Origin: Hyalella azteca
Lineage: Eukaryota > Arthropoda > Malacostraca > Amphipoda > Hyalellidae
Reading direction: 5' to 3'
DNA: 64,000 nt
Assembly: GCF_000764305.2 (NCBI RefSeq)
Contig: NW_025930616.1
Coordinates: forward strand, 429,019-493,018
The position numbers and the translations under genes were made by a program. Below, piece by piece: positions 23,301 to 30,830 of this stretch. Each line of letters begins with the position of its first letter. Within the stretch, counting starts at the first letter, position 1. The notes below the pieces were generated by a model that did no database searches, was not told the DNA's origin, and saw only the letters and a program-made list of their open reading frames with translations.

Positions 23301-23517
23301 GATGTTTACCAATGAAACCCGTGGGTGCTAATGATATATATTATAGTTTACATATAACGACAATAAATATTATATAAGAAATACACGAGAAACATACATA
23401 ATATTGTTCTATATTAATTGGGTAATACTCACCGGTAGACGTTGCGCTGCTGCCCAGCGTGAAGGTGCAGAGCTGGAGTAAGACGGGTAAAATCCCTTGC
23501 ATTCTTAAACAATTCAT
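5169..23517 (-). CDS. Sidestep-like Ig-superfamily adhesion protein, 5' part (4 exons, incomplete)
   Basis: Minus-strand gene model: exons 23517-23433, 7244-7109, 5940-5732 and 5332-5169. Every intron is GT-AG and the phases agree (1, 2, 1, 0). The joined product is 198 residues: signal peptide about 1-26, Ig domain 1 about 30-143, start of Ig domain 2 from 144. Ig1 shows Cys45, the core Trp62 in LWYK, the PIYSYDSR turn, DQDLYTC with Cys124, and an NLT glycosylation sequon at 139. Ig2 shows LTC with Cys176 and WWRDG. This order and these phrases are characteristic of the arthropod Sidestep family, whose Drosophila members are cell-surface ligands for Beaten-path receptors in axon guidance and synaptic partner choice. 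That role is inferred from the family. The remaining domains and the membrane anchor would lie beyond the left edge. Exons are clearly GC-richer than the surrounding introns. The family assignment is firm; which Sidestep paralogue is not. Confidence 0.87.
5732..5940 (-). CDS. Sidestep-like gene, coding exon 3: second half of Ig domain 1
   Basis: 209 nt, starting with the third base of a Ser codon and ending one base into a Val codon. The 69 full codons include YDSRNGPF, a HRWADETY segment, GERAFFRI, SDPPTLVIKEV, and the F-strand motif DQDLYTC, whose Cys pairs with the one in the preceding exon. It then ends in the G strand with KVNLTVI, which contains an N-glycosylation sequon. The acceptor is TATATGCAG|C and the donor ATTG|GTGAGT. 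Intron 3, to the next exon, is 399 nt. Confidence 0.93.
6106..6129. repeat. Perfect intronic hairpin (11-bp stem)
   Basis: CAATTCCTGCA, a two-base loop, then its exact complement, inside the intron between coding exons 2 and 3, about 170 bp upstream of exon 3 in transcript order. No function can be assigned from sequence. Confidence 0.85.
6140..6167. repeat. Second perfect intronic hairpin (12-bp stem)
   Basis: TAAATTTAGATA at 6140-6151 and its exact complement at 6156-6167, four-base loop. It lies 10 bp from the preceding hairpin in the same intron. Confidence 0.85.
6977..7143 (-). repeat. 42-bp array: exon end plus 5' splice site, x4
   Basis: Read on the minus strand, the last 35 nt of exon 2 and the first 7 nt of the intron form a 42-nt unit. 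It occurs once in the exon (boundary at 7109) and three more times in the intron (boundaries 7067, 7025, 6983). All four keep CTACAG or ATACAG followed by GTGAG. Units alternate A-B-A-B (GTACCAATA versus GTGCCAATC), so a diverged 42-bp pair was probably later duplicated as 84 bp. Both differences are silent when the copies are read in the exon frame (VPIY). The frame is preserved from unit to unit, but a TGA follows every boundary. Confidence 0.95.
7109..7244 (-). CDS. Sidestep-like gene, coding exon 2: first half of Ig domain 1
   Basis: 136 nt: two bases completing a Val codon, 44 codons, then AG of a Ser codon. It holds the B-strand cysteine (ELPC), a proline-rich loop (VPDPPSQTDRP), the core tryptophan (LVLWYK) and the family's PIY motif. 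The acceptor is CTCCTCCAG|TT and the donor TACAG|GTGAGG. Joined to the next exon it reads VPIYSYDSRNG, the Sidestep Ig1 signature, and the phases fit on both sides. The exon has no in-frame Met, so ORF scanning misses it; the longest ORF here is an antisense one produced by the 42-bp repeat. Its last 35 nt and the donor recur three times downstream in the intron. Confidence 0.9.
7245..9680. other. Intron 1 (3' part): no recognised element
   Basis: Part of the 16.2-kb first intron of the Sidestep-like gene. AT-rich; the ORFs at 7385-7615, 7624-7845, 7724-7948 and 9215-9415 have no domain content. I saw no repeats of note. Confidence 0.5.
9681..9855. mobile_element. Short element with TCTG/TCCG microsatellite, copy A (fullest)
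   Basis: Layout: TTTTAGCGCATTTTCTCATTTATGG-type left flank, ATGCACTATTGTGCTCGCCATG, about 50 bp of TCTG/TCCG, GACCTCAAGTTTTCGTCAAC, GAGAAAATGCGC, then TCACTCACTGCAGTGAGTAC, which is itself palindromic. GCGCATTTTCTC (9686-9697) and GAGAAAATGCGC (9803-9814) are a perfect 12-bp inverted repeat enclosing the microsatellite. Four copies in the window share the same flanks, so it is a dispersed element and not a simple slippage product. No coding capacity; non-autonomous, class unknown. Confidence 0.8.
9856..13037. other. Intron 1: AT-rich, no recognised feature
   Basis: Contains short ORFs (10154-10348, 10811-11014) without domains. No splice-bounded coding block, tandem array or transposon end that I can defend. 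Confidence 0.5.
13038..13233. mobile_element. Short element with TCTG/TCCG microsatellite, copy B
   Basis: Same layout and orientation as the copy at 9.7 kb: AGCGCATTTTCTCATTTATGG, the ATGCACTATTGTGCTCGCCATG block, a longer TCCG/TCTG/TCTC tract (about 13091-13160), GACCTCAAGTTTTCGTCAAC, GAGAAAATTCGC, TCACTCACTGCAGTGAGTACTGAG. One base of the right inverted arm has mutated (TTCGC for TGCGC). Confidence 0.8.
13234..13672. other. Intron 1: nothing recognised
   Basis: Unremarkable AT-rich sequence between the microsatellite element and the 395-bp tandem duplication. Confidence 0.5.
13673..14462. repeat. 395-bp tandem duplication (13673-14067 and 14068-14462)
   Basis: Two head-to-tail copies beginning GGTTATACTGAGCCTGG and ending CAGAGAAGTAAA. 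They differ at only a handful of positions, clustered near ACTGTCACTC/ATTGCCACTC and AAAGATTGTG/AAAGAGTTTG. ORFs of 64-102 codons appear on both strands in each copy, but no recognisable protein does. High identity implies recent duplication. Confidence 0.92.
14463..15299. other. Intron 1: nothing recognised
   Basis: AT-rich DNA with no supported feature. No exon of the Sidestep-like gene is expected here, because the flanking exons already join in phase. Confidence 0.5.
15300..15385. repeat. Short AATTAAGTAA-type tandem repeat
   Basis: GTCAAATTAAGTAAATAATTAAGTAAAA and variants occur about three times (period about 31, last copy shortened). Confidence 0.75.
15738..16180. mobile_element. Fold-back (MITE-like) element, about 195-bp inverted arms
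   Basis: Left arm about 15738-15932 and right arm about 15980-16180 are reverse complements with scattered mismatches, around a spacer of about 47 bp. The inner 41 bp differ at 4 positions by my count; the outer ends are ATATGCGTTTAAAAA against ATATACGGTTAAAAA. No ORF. The structure is what non-autonomous fold-back or long-TIR MITE families show. Target-site duplication and family are not resolved (the flank is too AT-rich). Confidence 0.8.
16181..21119. other. Intron 1: AT-rich with a few GC-richer patches
   Basis: GC-richer patches at about 16900-17170 and 18650-18800 show no recognisable product on either strand. At 16389-16425 two TCGGATAA motifs follow AGAGGGCCGC, reminiscent of pogo/Tigger transposon ends but too short to call. 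ORFs 16369-16701 and 16594-16905 overlap on opposite strands and have no domain. Confidence 0.45.
21120..21195. repeat. GAACACATGAATGGACATGAATG-type short repeat
   Basis: Irregular repeats of ACATGAATG and GAACACATGAATGG. Simple sequence; the overlapping minus-strand ORF (21021-21419) contains the corresponding MSSIHVFMSIHSCVHVH run and is not credible as a gene. Confidence 0.7.
21646..21790. repeat. 38-bp tandem repeat, 3 copies
   Basis: ATTAATCATTGAATGA or a close variant at 21654, 21692 and 21730 (period 38), followed by a partial inverted version ending ATTGATTAATGAATG. Confidence 0.8.
21791..23432. other. Intron 1 (5' part): nothing recognised
   Basis: AT-rich DNA up to the donor of the signal-peptide exon. 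No repeats or open frames of note. Confidence 0.5.
23433..23517 (-). CDS. Sidestep-like gene, coding exon 1: signal peptide
   Basis: Encodes 28 residues plus one base (phase 1): a Met-Asn-Cys start, a hydrophobic stretch (ILPVLLQLCTFTL) and a small-residue tail (GSSATST) that fits signal-peptidase cleavage. The donor is ACCG|GTGAGT. The ATG at 23517 is chosen because the nearest upstream ATG (four bases earlier, other frame) meets TGA at once. A second in-frame Met at residue 6 is a possible alternative start. TTGTTTAG just upstream of the ATG looks like a 3' splice site, so a separate 5'UTR exon further right is likely. I assigned this exon because the strand, the phase and the expected signal sequence all match the Ig exons 16 kb away; no transcript evidence is available here. 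Confidence 0.8.
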
Positions 23518-24489
23518 GTCATCTAAACAATGTTAAATAATGACAAACGTTTGAGAATTAATCACCGAATCTGTGTATTTTAATTTAATCGACTTTATTT
23601 GGCTGAACTATGATTTTCTGGTCTTATTAAACATTTTAAGTAATTTGATAACATTGTCTGTACTTCATGAACATGGCTCTTGAAAAATGTGTCATCTGGA
23701 ATGGTAATTCTCCGATGAATCTGCCAAAGAATTTTTGTCAGAAATTTTTGTCTTCACTAACTCATGACTTCATTTTGAGATACTTTCCACGGATAAATGT
23801 AAAATTAAGACAAAAAAAATGCTCATGAACCACAGGACAATCAATTCCGTAGCTCTGCTTGCCGACTGTTTGCTATAATACACACGTAAGATATTTTATA
23901 GGAGAACATTAAATTAGAATGTGTTGCTCACTTTCAGTGTCCCCAGAATTAGTCAAATTTCGTTAATTGCATGTCAACACATAAGGAATAGAAGAATGTT
24001 TGCTGTCTATTAGTTTACATGTAAAACTTTTTCTCTAATTCGTTACATGAAAGTGAGTATTTCCACCCACAATGATTAATGGAGCACTTAAGTTATTCAC
24101 CTAAATGCGTTTTTCAGTTAAATCACTTGAAATTCGTCTGCTATGTTGTCCATTCTATCTAACTTTCATTGCAGCGTTTGAATTGAATTATAAAGTTTAT
24201 TGAAAGCTATTGATCACAAAAAACCTTGGTCAACATTTGTTGAAGTCTTCCTCATTAAGATTCAGCTTCTGTGAGCAATATACTTGATGTTTCATCAGAG
24301 GTTTTTCATGTTGCGCACCCATGCGGGTTTTACTTATTTTTTCTCAGTCAGTCTCGGCATAGTTTCGATTTTTTTACTGAGCATAACTCGGCCTTTCTTG
24401 TATCTCCTAGCAAGCTAAAGTAGCCTCATCGATCGGATCTTAGAAGGGCTCACAGGCAGAGCTTTGCTCTTTGCTCTTGACTTGACAGG
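23518..24489. other. Upstream of the first coding exon; possible 5'UTR or intron
   Basis: Immediately upstream of the ATG is AACATTGTTTAG, a plausible 3' splice site, so this stretch may be a 5'UTR intron. I see no promoter I would defend. Confidence 0.35.
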
Positions 24490-25000
24490 GAAGATCTGAC
24501 GATAGCTTCCCGTCAGCAACAGAACAAAACTCGTTTCTTGTTTGAAGGTTATAATGAAAGTCCATGATGATTGTTACTAAGAATTGATACCATGACGTGA
24601 TGATCTAATGATAGCTTCCCGTCAGCAACAGAACGAAACTCGTTTCTTGTTTGAAGGTTATAATGAAATCCATGATTTGAAGGTTATAATGAAAGTCCAT
24701 GATGATTGTTACTGAGAATTGATACCATGACGTGATGATCTAATGATAGCTTCCCGTCAGCAACAGAACGTAACTCGTTTCTTGTTGAAGGTTATAATGA
24801 AATCCATAATGACTATTACTGAGAATTGATACCATGACGTGACGATCTAATGATAGCTTCCCGTCAGCAACAAAACGAAGGTCGCTTTTATTGAGAAGGT
24901 TATCATTAAGATTCATAATTATTGATATTAGGAATATATAACGTGACGGTAAGGATTTGTCGATAGCTTTAAGTAGCAACAGAACGGATTTTTCTTTTAG
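24490..25000. repeat. About 109-bp tandem repeat, 5 copies
   Basis: GATAGCTTCCCGTCAGCAAC recurs at 24501, 24610, 24744 and 24852, with a decayed fifth copy at 24962. Spacings are 109, 134, 108 and 110. The 134-bp unit carries an internal duplication of TTTGAAGGTTATAATGAAA. Units also share CGAAACTCGTTTCTTG and GAATTGATACCATGACGTGA. Confidence 0.92.
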
Positions 25001-28000
25001 TGGAAACGTTATAATGTCCATAGTCATGGATATTGTGAATTAACCGGGAAAACAGAAATTTTATTTTGTGGATAAATTATAAGACAGAGAAGATATAATA
25101 TTGAAAAAAGAGTAAATTATTACCATAAAAATTAGGGGCAAAATTTTATCATTGAAATAAAGAAATAATTTTAGTATCAGTTTTCTTAAATTTTATTTTG
25201 GTATAATTTTTTTAAATTTAAATTCTTGTAGATTGGTTGGTTCGCGACCAATTCAGAATAATAATGATTTCATTAATTAGATTCATCAACATCATCGAGC
25301 CATTATTTATTGATATTTTTCCAACATGAACACGTTATTAATTACATTGCATAAATTAATGAGGAATTACAGTTAGGCATCGTCACTGATAAATAATTAC
25401 CAAAAAATTCACTTATTTATAAGAATATTGTTGGTACTTCCATTTCCAGTTTTCTTGATTAATAGAAATTTGAGCCGCTCGTTCGCATTCAGCTCGAATG
25501 AATCATTCAGGCCATTTTTGTTCAGCATGAAAGCTTTTGGTTCAGCTTTCACCAATTATTTTATACTGTCAATATTTTTTTATCAAATTTAATCCTGTCT
25601 TCTGTTATGCTTCAAATGATCTTTTCCACTTTAATTTTCAGGACCACAGTTGATAGATACGTGAAAATAAGATTTAAACTTTTTTTACTGTTTGCGTCTT
25701 CACTTTTCAAATGTTAAATTTTCACTTCTTAACTTCTCGTCTTTAACAAACATTCTTTTCGTTTCAAAAACTTTGTCCTTTTCAAAGGGTATCTCATTTT
25801 TCTTCTTCCCTGAACTCTAATTGTCGTTCGTGCTTCCTTGCGACACCTCAGACGCACACAGGCCTAACCGAGCCTTGAAATTTATTTCCCGCCCACGACA
25901 AATGTCCTCGGCAAGCCCAGGATAAGAGTTATTTTATCCCAGAAAATAGGAAAGGAGATTCGATTCTCTGCTGTCGAATTGGCCTCCGCAAACCACCGGT
26001 GCTTCTGGGACGTTGAATAGTCACGAGTAACTTATCCCCGAAATAGAATAACTAGAAAAGTGAGGTTTATACATAATTTTTCAATAATGAGAAACTATAT
26101 CAATTACGAGTGATGGTACATTGACGTTATTGAAGCTATTTTTATTTTTTATTACGGTACTCGTGCACGGAATGTCATGCACCAGACCAGGACTATGTGC
26201 ATCTGAAATCTTACGGAATGATTGAAAGTCTCTGGAATTTATTCATGTGAAAGATGACATGAAAATCCAGAAAAAAGTGACATGAATGCAAATCTAGTTT
26301 TAGCTAATATTTTTGTAAAAAAACTACAATGAACATAAATAAATGTTTTCTTAACACATATATATGAAACCAAAAAGGTAATGTATTTATTTGCACTTTG
26401 TAGTAAACTAGGAGGAAATTAGAAGTTTTACTGACGAGATACGAGCTCGGTAGCTAATGTTAAATAACATTTGCTTTCAAACAGAAAACAATTGATTGAT
26501 TATTAAAAATACGTTATTTTAAACTAGACAACTATAAAATATCCTCAATCTATATAAATAGAATCTGAAATATATTAAAGACATCTCGATTAAAAGAAAA
26601 AATAAAATTATTAAATATCGCTAACAATAGCATTTAATTAAATTCAAATGACCGTGCTTGGACTAAAAACTCGAAATTATTATAATAAACTGCAGGTTAC
26701 CGAAACCTTGAATAACAAAGAAAATTCCATAAATAATCCAGAATATTTTCATTAAAACTTTCTGTGAAATGTAGACCTTCTATCAAATCAACTCTTAAAT
26801 TCCAAGTAAAAATAAATTCATCATTTCTACCATAACCTTCGCTTTTTGCATGAAAAATGAAAAATTTCTACTTATATCTAAAATTAAAGGAAGAAAAAGA
26901 GTATAGTTTGTACTGATATCTCCATCAGTTCTCTTCTCTTTGTGAAGTGGCGTGACAAAATCTCTTTCACTTCAAGAACGGCGTCATAAACAGTTCGTAA
27001 CGGCCGCGGTTAACGAGTATAACCTCTCGCAAGAATGAACACAAAGACATAAAGAGGACAAAAGAAAGGAGGTCCCCACGCATGAAATGGCCTTCATTTT
27101 GGCCCAGATTTACTATCGGACGATCGACGTAATTTCATTAGGGATTTTTCAATCAATGAAACAGAAAAACTTCAATTTCATCAACTGGAGGCTCATTGAA
27201 TGGCTATGAGCAAAATTTTGCCGAATTTCAATTATATAGGATTTGAACAATGTAATTACATATAATCTGCATGAGATAATTGTCCGCATAAAATACTTCT
27301 TTGGTATAATGAATCTCAAATTGTGGCTCCGTGGCTTTCGTTTGAAGTTAAGGGAATGGATTTAAGTGCAAACTTGTCCACTGTATTACCGATATGTAAT
27401 GACACAAACTTACATGAATTTTCTAGTACAAGAATAACTTGTAATTCCTTGAAAGAAAATTAATGCAATCAAATAAATTAGATTTTTTACTTTTGTGCTC
27501 TAACCAAATTTCAAACATTCGGAGTCTAGTTTAATTCGCTTCAGCAGGTTCGAAATCACAATAAATATTCTTTTTGTAGGCGACATTCTAGTGACACGTT
27601 CATGAATGCAATGCGAGGAAACTGGTTGATGTGTTTTTATTTTTTTTTGTGTGTGGAGGTGATGAATGCCAACAAACAGTAATGAGGGTTAGTGGCCACC
27701 ACTTTTCTCTTTGAGAATAAACTGACAATAATAATATAAAAAAAATCTAATATAAAAACTTCAGTTGGACGCCACCTATGAAGTAATGCACAAGGCTCAT
27801 TAAATAATTAATGCAGATTTCAATGGCAATTCGGTGACAATTATCCACCTGATCTAATTTAAATGAGTAAAATAGGATATGTTCTGGATTTTTGTTCAAT
27901 AATTGTTGCGGAAGAATAATGATATCCGATTATTACTTCAAGAAATTGGTCACATTGTCTACCGTCACCTCATAATTGCGTTAGCGGTTACTGGGTCACC

Positions 28001-28200
28001 TTCTGTGACGTCACTATTGTACGCCTGTATAAGCTCCTATACAGCTGACCATCAGTCAGTCATAGGCAGACATAGCCATCAGCCAGTCCTGTTACTCTTA
28101 GACGCGCCACTTGGACGTCACCCTATAGATTCCGGTATTTATATAATAGGATTGAATGTCGTAAACCCCAACCTCAACTACCCTGTATATCATACCATCA
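25001..28200. other. AT-rich DNA; no recognised feature
   Basis: No long open frame and no splice-bounded coding-looking block. A slightly GC-richer patch around 25.85-26.03 kb shows no recognisable product. Confidence 0.5.
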
Positions 28201-28202
28201 AT

Positions 28203-28353
28203 CCTGATCCTGCACTTCTATCTAGTGTTTAATAATTAATGCTATAACGTATGTACACTTAACGTTATTTCCACCTGTCAACCTGATCCTGTACTCCTAT
28301 CTAGTGTTTAATATTTAATCCTTTAAAGTACACTTCTCGTTATTTCCACCTGT
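28203..28353. repeat. 79-bp tandem duplication
   Basis: CCTGATCCTGCACTTCTATC at 28203 and CCTGATCCTGTACTCCTATC at 28282, each running through TAGTGTTTAAT to TTATTTCCACCTGTC; the second copy has a small deletion. Confidence 0.85.
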
Positions 28354-28753
28354 CTAATAAATTATTCTGACAATAAATTCGAACCCTGGACCCCTCAATA
28401 ACATTAATTCACCAACGGAGGAAGAGGTGAATAAACGATCCCCCCAGTGATTGAACATCGATTGGACATTGATATAATAGGACTGAACATATATATTGGA
28501 CAAAAATATTTCGCTCCATCACCTGTGTATTGGATCACATATCCAAGAACTCGTGCTGCATAAACTTGCCATGGATTTATCGTGCCTAGCGTGACTGTTT
28601 CATCGACCATCATCTCTACCTTGTAATAATGCTTCGCTTGTGATACTCAAAGCGCGTTGATGAATTCTCAAGCATGCAATCGAGATTCTTATAGTATCGT
28701 CCGAGAAGTTAAGCTTATAATTAAAATTCACTGAGTAAATGTTTTATAGTAAA

Positions 28754-28796
28754 GACAATATATCTTTTCTGAGTAAAGACAATATATCTTTTCTGC
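28754..28796. repeat. GTAAAGACAATATATCTTTTCT direct repeat, x2
   Basis: Two adjacent copies of a block of about 25 bp, just left of the adapter-containing misjoin. Confidence 0.85.
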
Positions 28797-28857
28797 TCGT
28801 ATAAGCAAGAAATGTGCTTCAAAACTCATAAGCAAAATAAATTCTGGTCTTCAATTC

Positions 28858-28913
28858 NAAAGCCACAGTTGAACGCCTGTCTCTTATACACATCTAGATG
28901 TGTATAAGAGACG
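28858..28913. other. Assembly artefact: N plus Nextera mate-pair junction
   Basis: Position 28858 is N. At 28877-28895 is CTGTCTCTTATACACATCT and at 28896-28913 the complementary mosaic end (one base short near its end). Back to back these are the Tn5/Nextera mate-pair junction. The 21 bases before it (28859-28879) are identical to 31900-31920. A circularised fragment running from 28914 to 31920 (about 3.0 kb) explains both observations. The sequence left of 28914 is therefore wrongly joined. Confidence 0.96.
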
Positions 28914-29867
28914 GAGTGAGCAGTGTGCTCTCAGTTAGCACTCGCCCGGCGTGGTGGAGTGAGAGGTGTGCTCTCTGTTAGCCTCAGCAGTCTTTAGTGC
29001 CCCCTTCGCCTGAAGACCGTGTCATTGGTCTTGTAGCAATCATCCTTCAACTGCTGTCGAGCCTGCCAGCCCAAATTACTAGGGAACACCTAGCATTGTG
29101 TGCCATGTTGTTCAGCAAGCAGTTCATGTCAGTTAACTAATGGCTGGTAGTTATATTGGCACCTGTTGAATTGGCTTCACGGACAATATCGTTCTTCTTT
29201 TTATCGCCTGCGTCTGGTCACAAATTCCGCAATTATGCGTTCAAGGAACAAGAAAAAAAGGGCATGCAGAAGTCAAGCCAACTCAACTTCCGGCTAGGCA
29301 GTGTGCTTGACAAATCGGTTACTGATGGAATATTAAGAAAAAGAGCTATAATAGCAAAAAAACTATAAGCAAAAAAATTGTGTCATTATAAAAATTTGCA
29401 GTAGTCCCGATGACAATGTTTTATCTATGTATTGGATATCAATGAACACATGCTAGGCTTTTTAATCTCGTACTATGGATTAACTATGGTTTTCTGATTG
29501 CGCAAAGAAATAGAGTACAACTCGTATCAGCACCTTAAATCACTAAATTTAATAGAAGGTAACAACATTAATATAATATAAGTTATATAAGGCTATATTG
29601 CCCTCCAGATCAATGAAGCAGTGTAGTCAACTGACGGATCAGTAGCTATAGTTTACTTGAGTGCATTTTACGGGAAAGCTGCAGTTGTGAGTTAGAAAAA
29701 GTTTGTACAAGTGCGCAAGGCTAACATAAAATCAGCTGTGAAGATCTTCGCGACCGTTTATTTATTGGTCCAATTATCCAATGATATGTGAAATTGCGGA
29801 TAGAAGAATTAGAGAACTACGAATGGTGTAAACCATATCGGATAAATTAGACTTGTCTAATTATTAT
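28914..29867. other. Non-coding-looking sequence right of the misjoin
   Basis: 28914-29200 is GC-richer, with two GTGCTCTCnGTTAGC motifs about 50 bp apart. A 70-codon ORF at 29156-29368 has no recognised domain. True left neighbour unknown because of the adapter misjoin. Confidence 0.45.
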
Positions 29868-29990
29868 TGTATATATAACTAGCGTACATACAGTTATATA
29901 TACAGTTATACAGTTATATACAGTTATATACAGTTATACAGCGTACATACAGTTATATATTGTATATATAACTAGCGTACATACTGCAAT
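29868..29990. repeat. ATACAGTTATAT short tandem repeat
   Basis: Repeats of ACAGTTATAT(AT) flanked by two copies of TGTATATATAACTAGCGTACATAC and an internal AGCGTACATACAG. Can fold on itself; simple sequence. Confidence 0.8.
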
Positions 29991-30054
29991 ATTTCCATAC
30001 TCGAAATCGAACATTCATGGAATATTGCAGAAATTACAACCAATATAATTTATT

Positions 30055-30830
30055 CACAAAGGAGCCTAACACATGATTGCTTAGTTTAGTCTTATCCTCG
30101 TGTTGGTACATTTTGTCCATGCATCAAGGTTGTTCGTAGTGCGGACGCCAGCTAAGTGGAAAGTTTTAGAAAAGTCTGCGATGATGGCCGTTGCTCTCGT
30201 GCATGGCGGTCTTGGAGCTATTCAGGATTTAGGATAATTATTCATTCATATAAGAGCCCAACACAAGATTGCATAGGTCAGTCTTATCCTCTTGTTGGTA
30301 CATTTTGTCGATGCATGGATGTTGTTCCTATTGCGGACGCCAGCTAAGTGGAAATGTTTAAATGTTTTGTAAAGTCTGCGATGATGGCCGTTGCTCTCGT
30401 GCATGGCGGTCTTGAAGCTATTCAGGATTCAGGATTCAGGATAATTATTCATTCATATAAGAGCCCAACACATGATTGCATAGTTTAGCATTGACATCCT
30501 GTTGGTACATTTTGTCGATGCATGAAGGTGGTTTCTGGTGCGGACACCAGCTAAGTGGAAATGTTTTGTAAAGTCTGCGGTGATGGCCGTTGCTCTCGTG
30601 CATGGCGGTCTTGAAGCTATTCAGGATTCAGGATTCAGGATAATTATTCATTCATATAAGAGCCCAACACAAGATTGCATAGGTCAGTCTTATCCTCTTA
30701 TTGGTACATTTTGTCGATGCATGGAGGTTGTTCCTATTGCGGACACCAGCTAAGTGGAAAGGTTTTGTTAAGTCTGCGATGATGGCCGTTGCTCTCGTGC
30801 ATGGAGGTCTTGAAGCTATTCAGAGGCTGG
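30055..30830. repeat. About 200-bp tandem repeat, 4 copies
   Basis: TTGGTACATTTTGTC recurs at about 30103, 30295, 30502 and 30701 (spacings about 192, 207, 199). Each unit carries GCGGACgCCAGCTAAGTGG, GTCTGCGATGATGGCCGTTG, CTCTCGTGCATGGCGG and, in most units, CATATAAGAGCCCAACAC; copies 2 and 3 hold a small ATTCAGG triplication. ORFs of 63 and 71 codons in alternate units share a C-terminal half but look like by-products of the repeat. Confidence 0.92.

Noticed and set aside
28370..28400. B-box-like GGTTCGAAT on the minus strand, possible tRNA
   Set aside because: No A box, no cloverleaf-compatible flanks.
29868..29990. Possible CRISPR-like array of short repeats
   Set aside because: Spacing is irregular, units are low-complexity ATACAGTTAT, and the genome is eukaryotic; simple sequence repeat.
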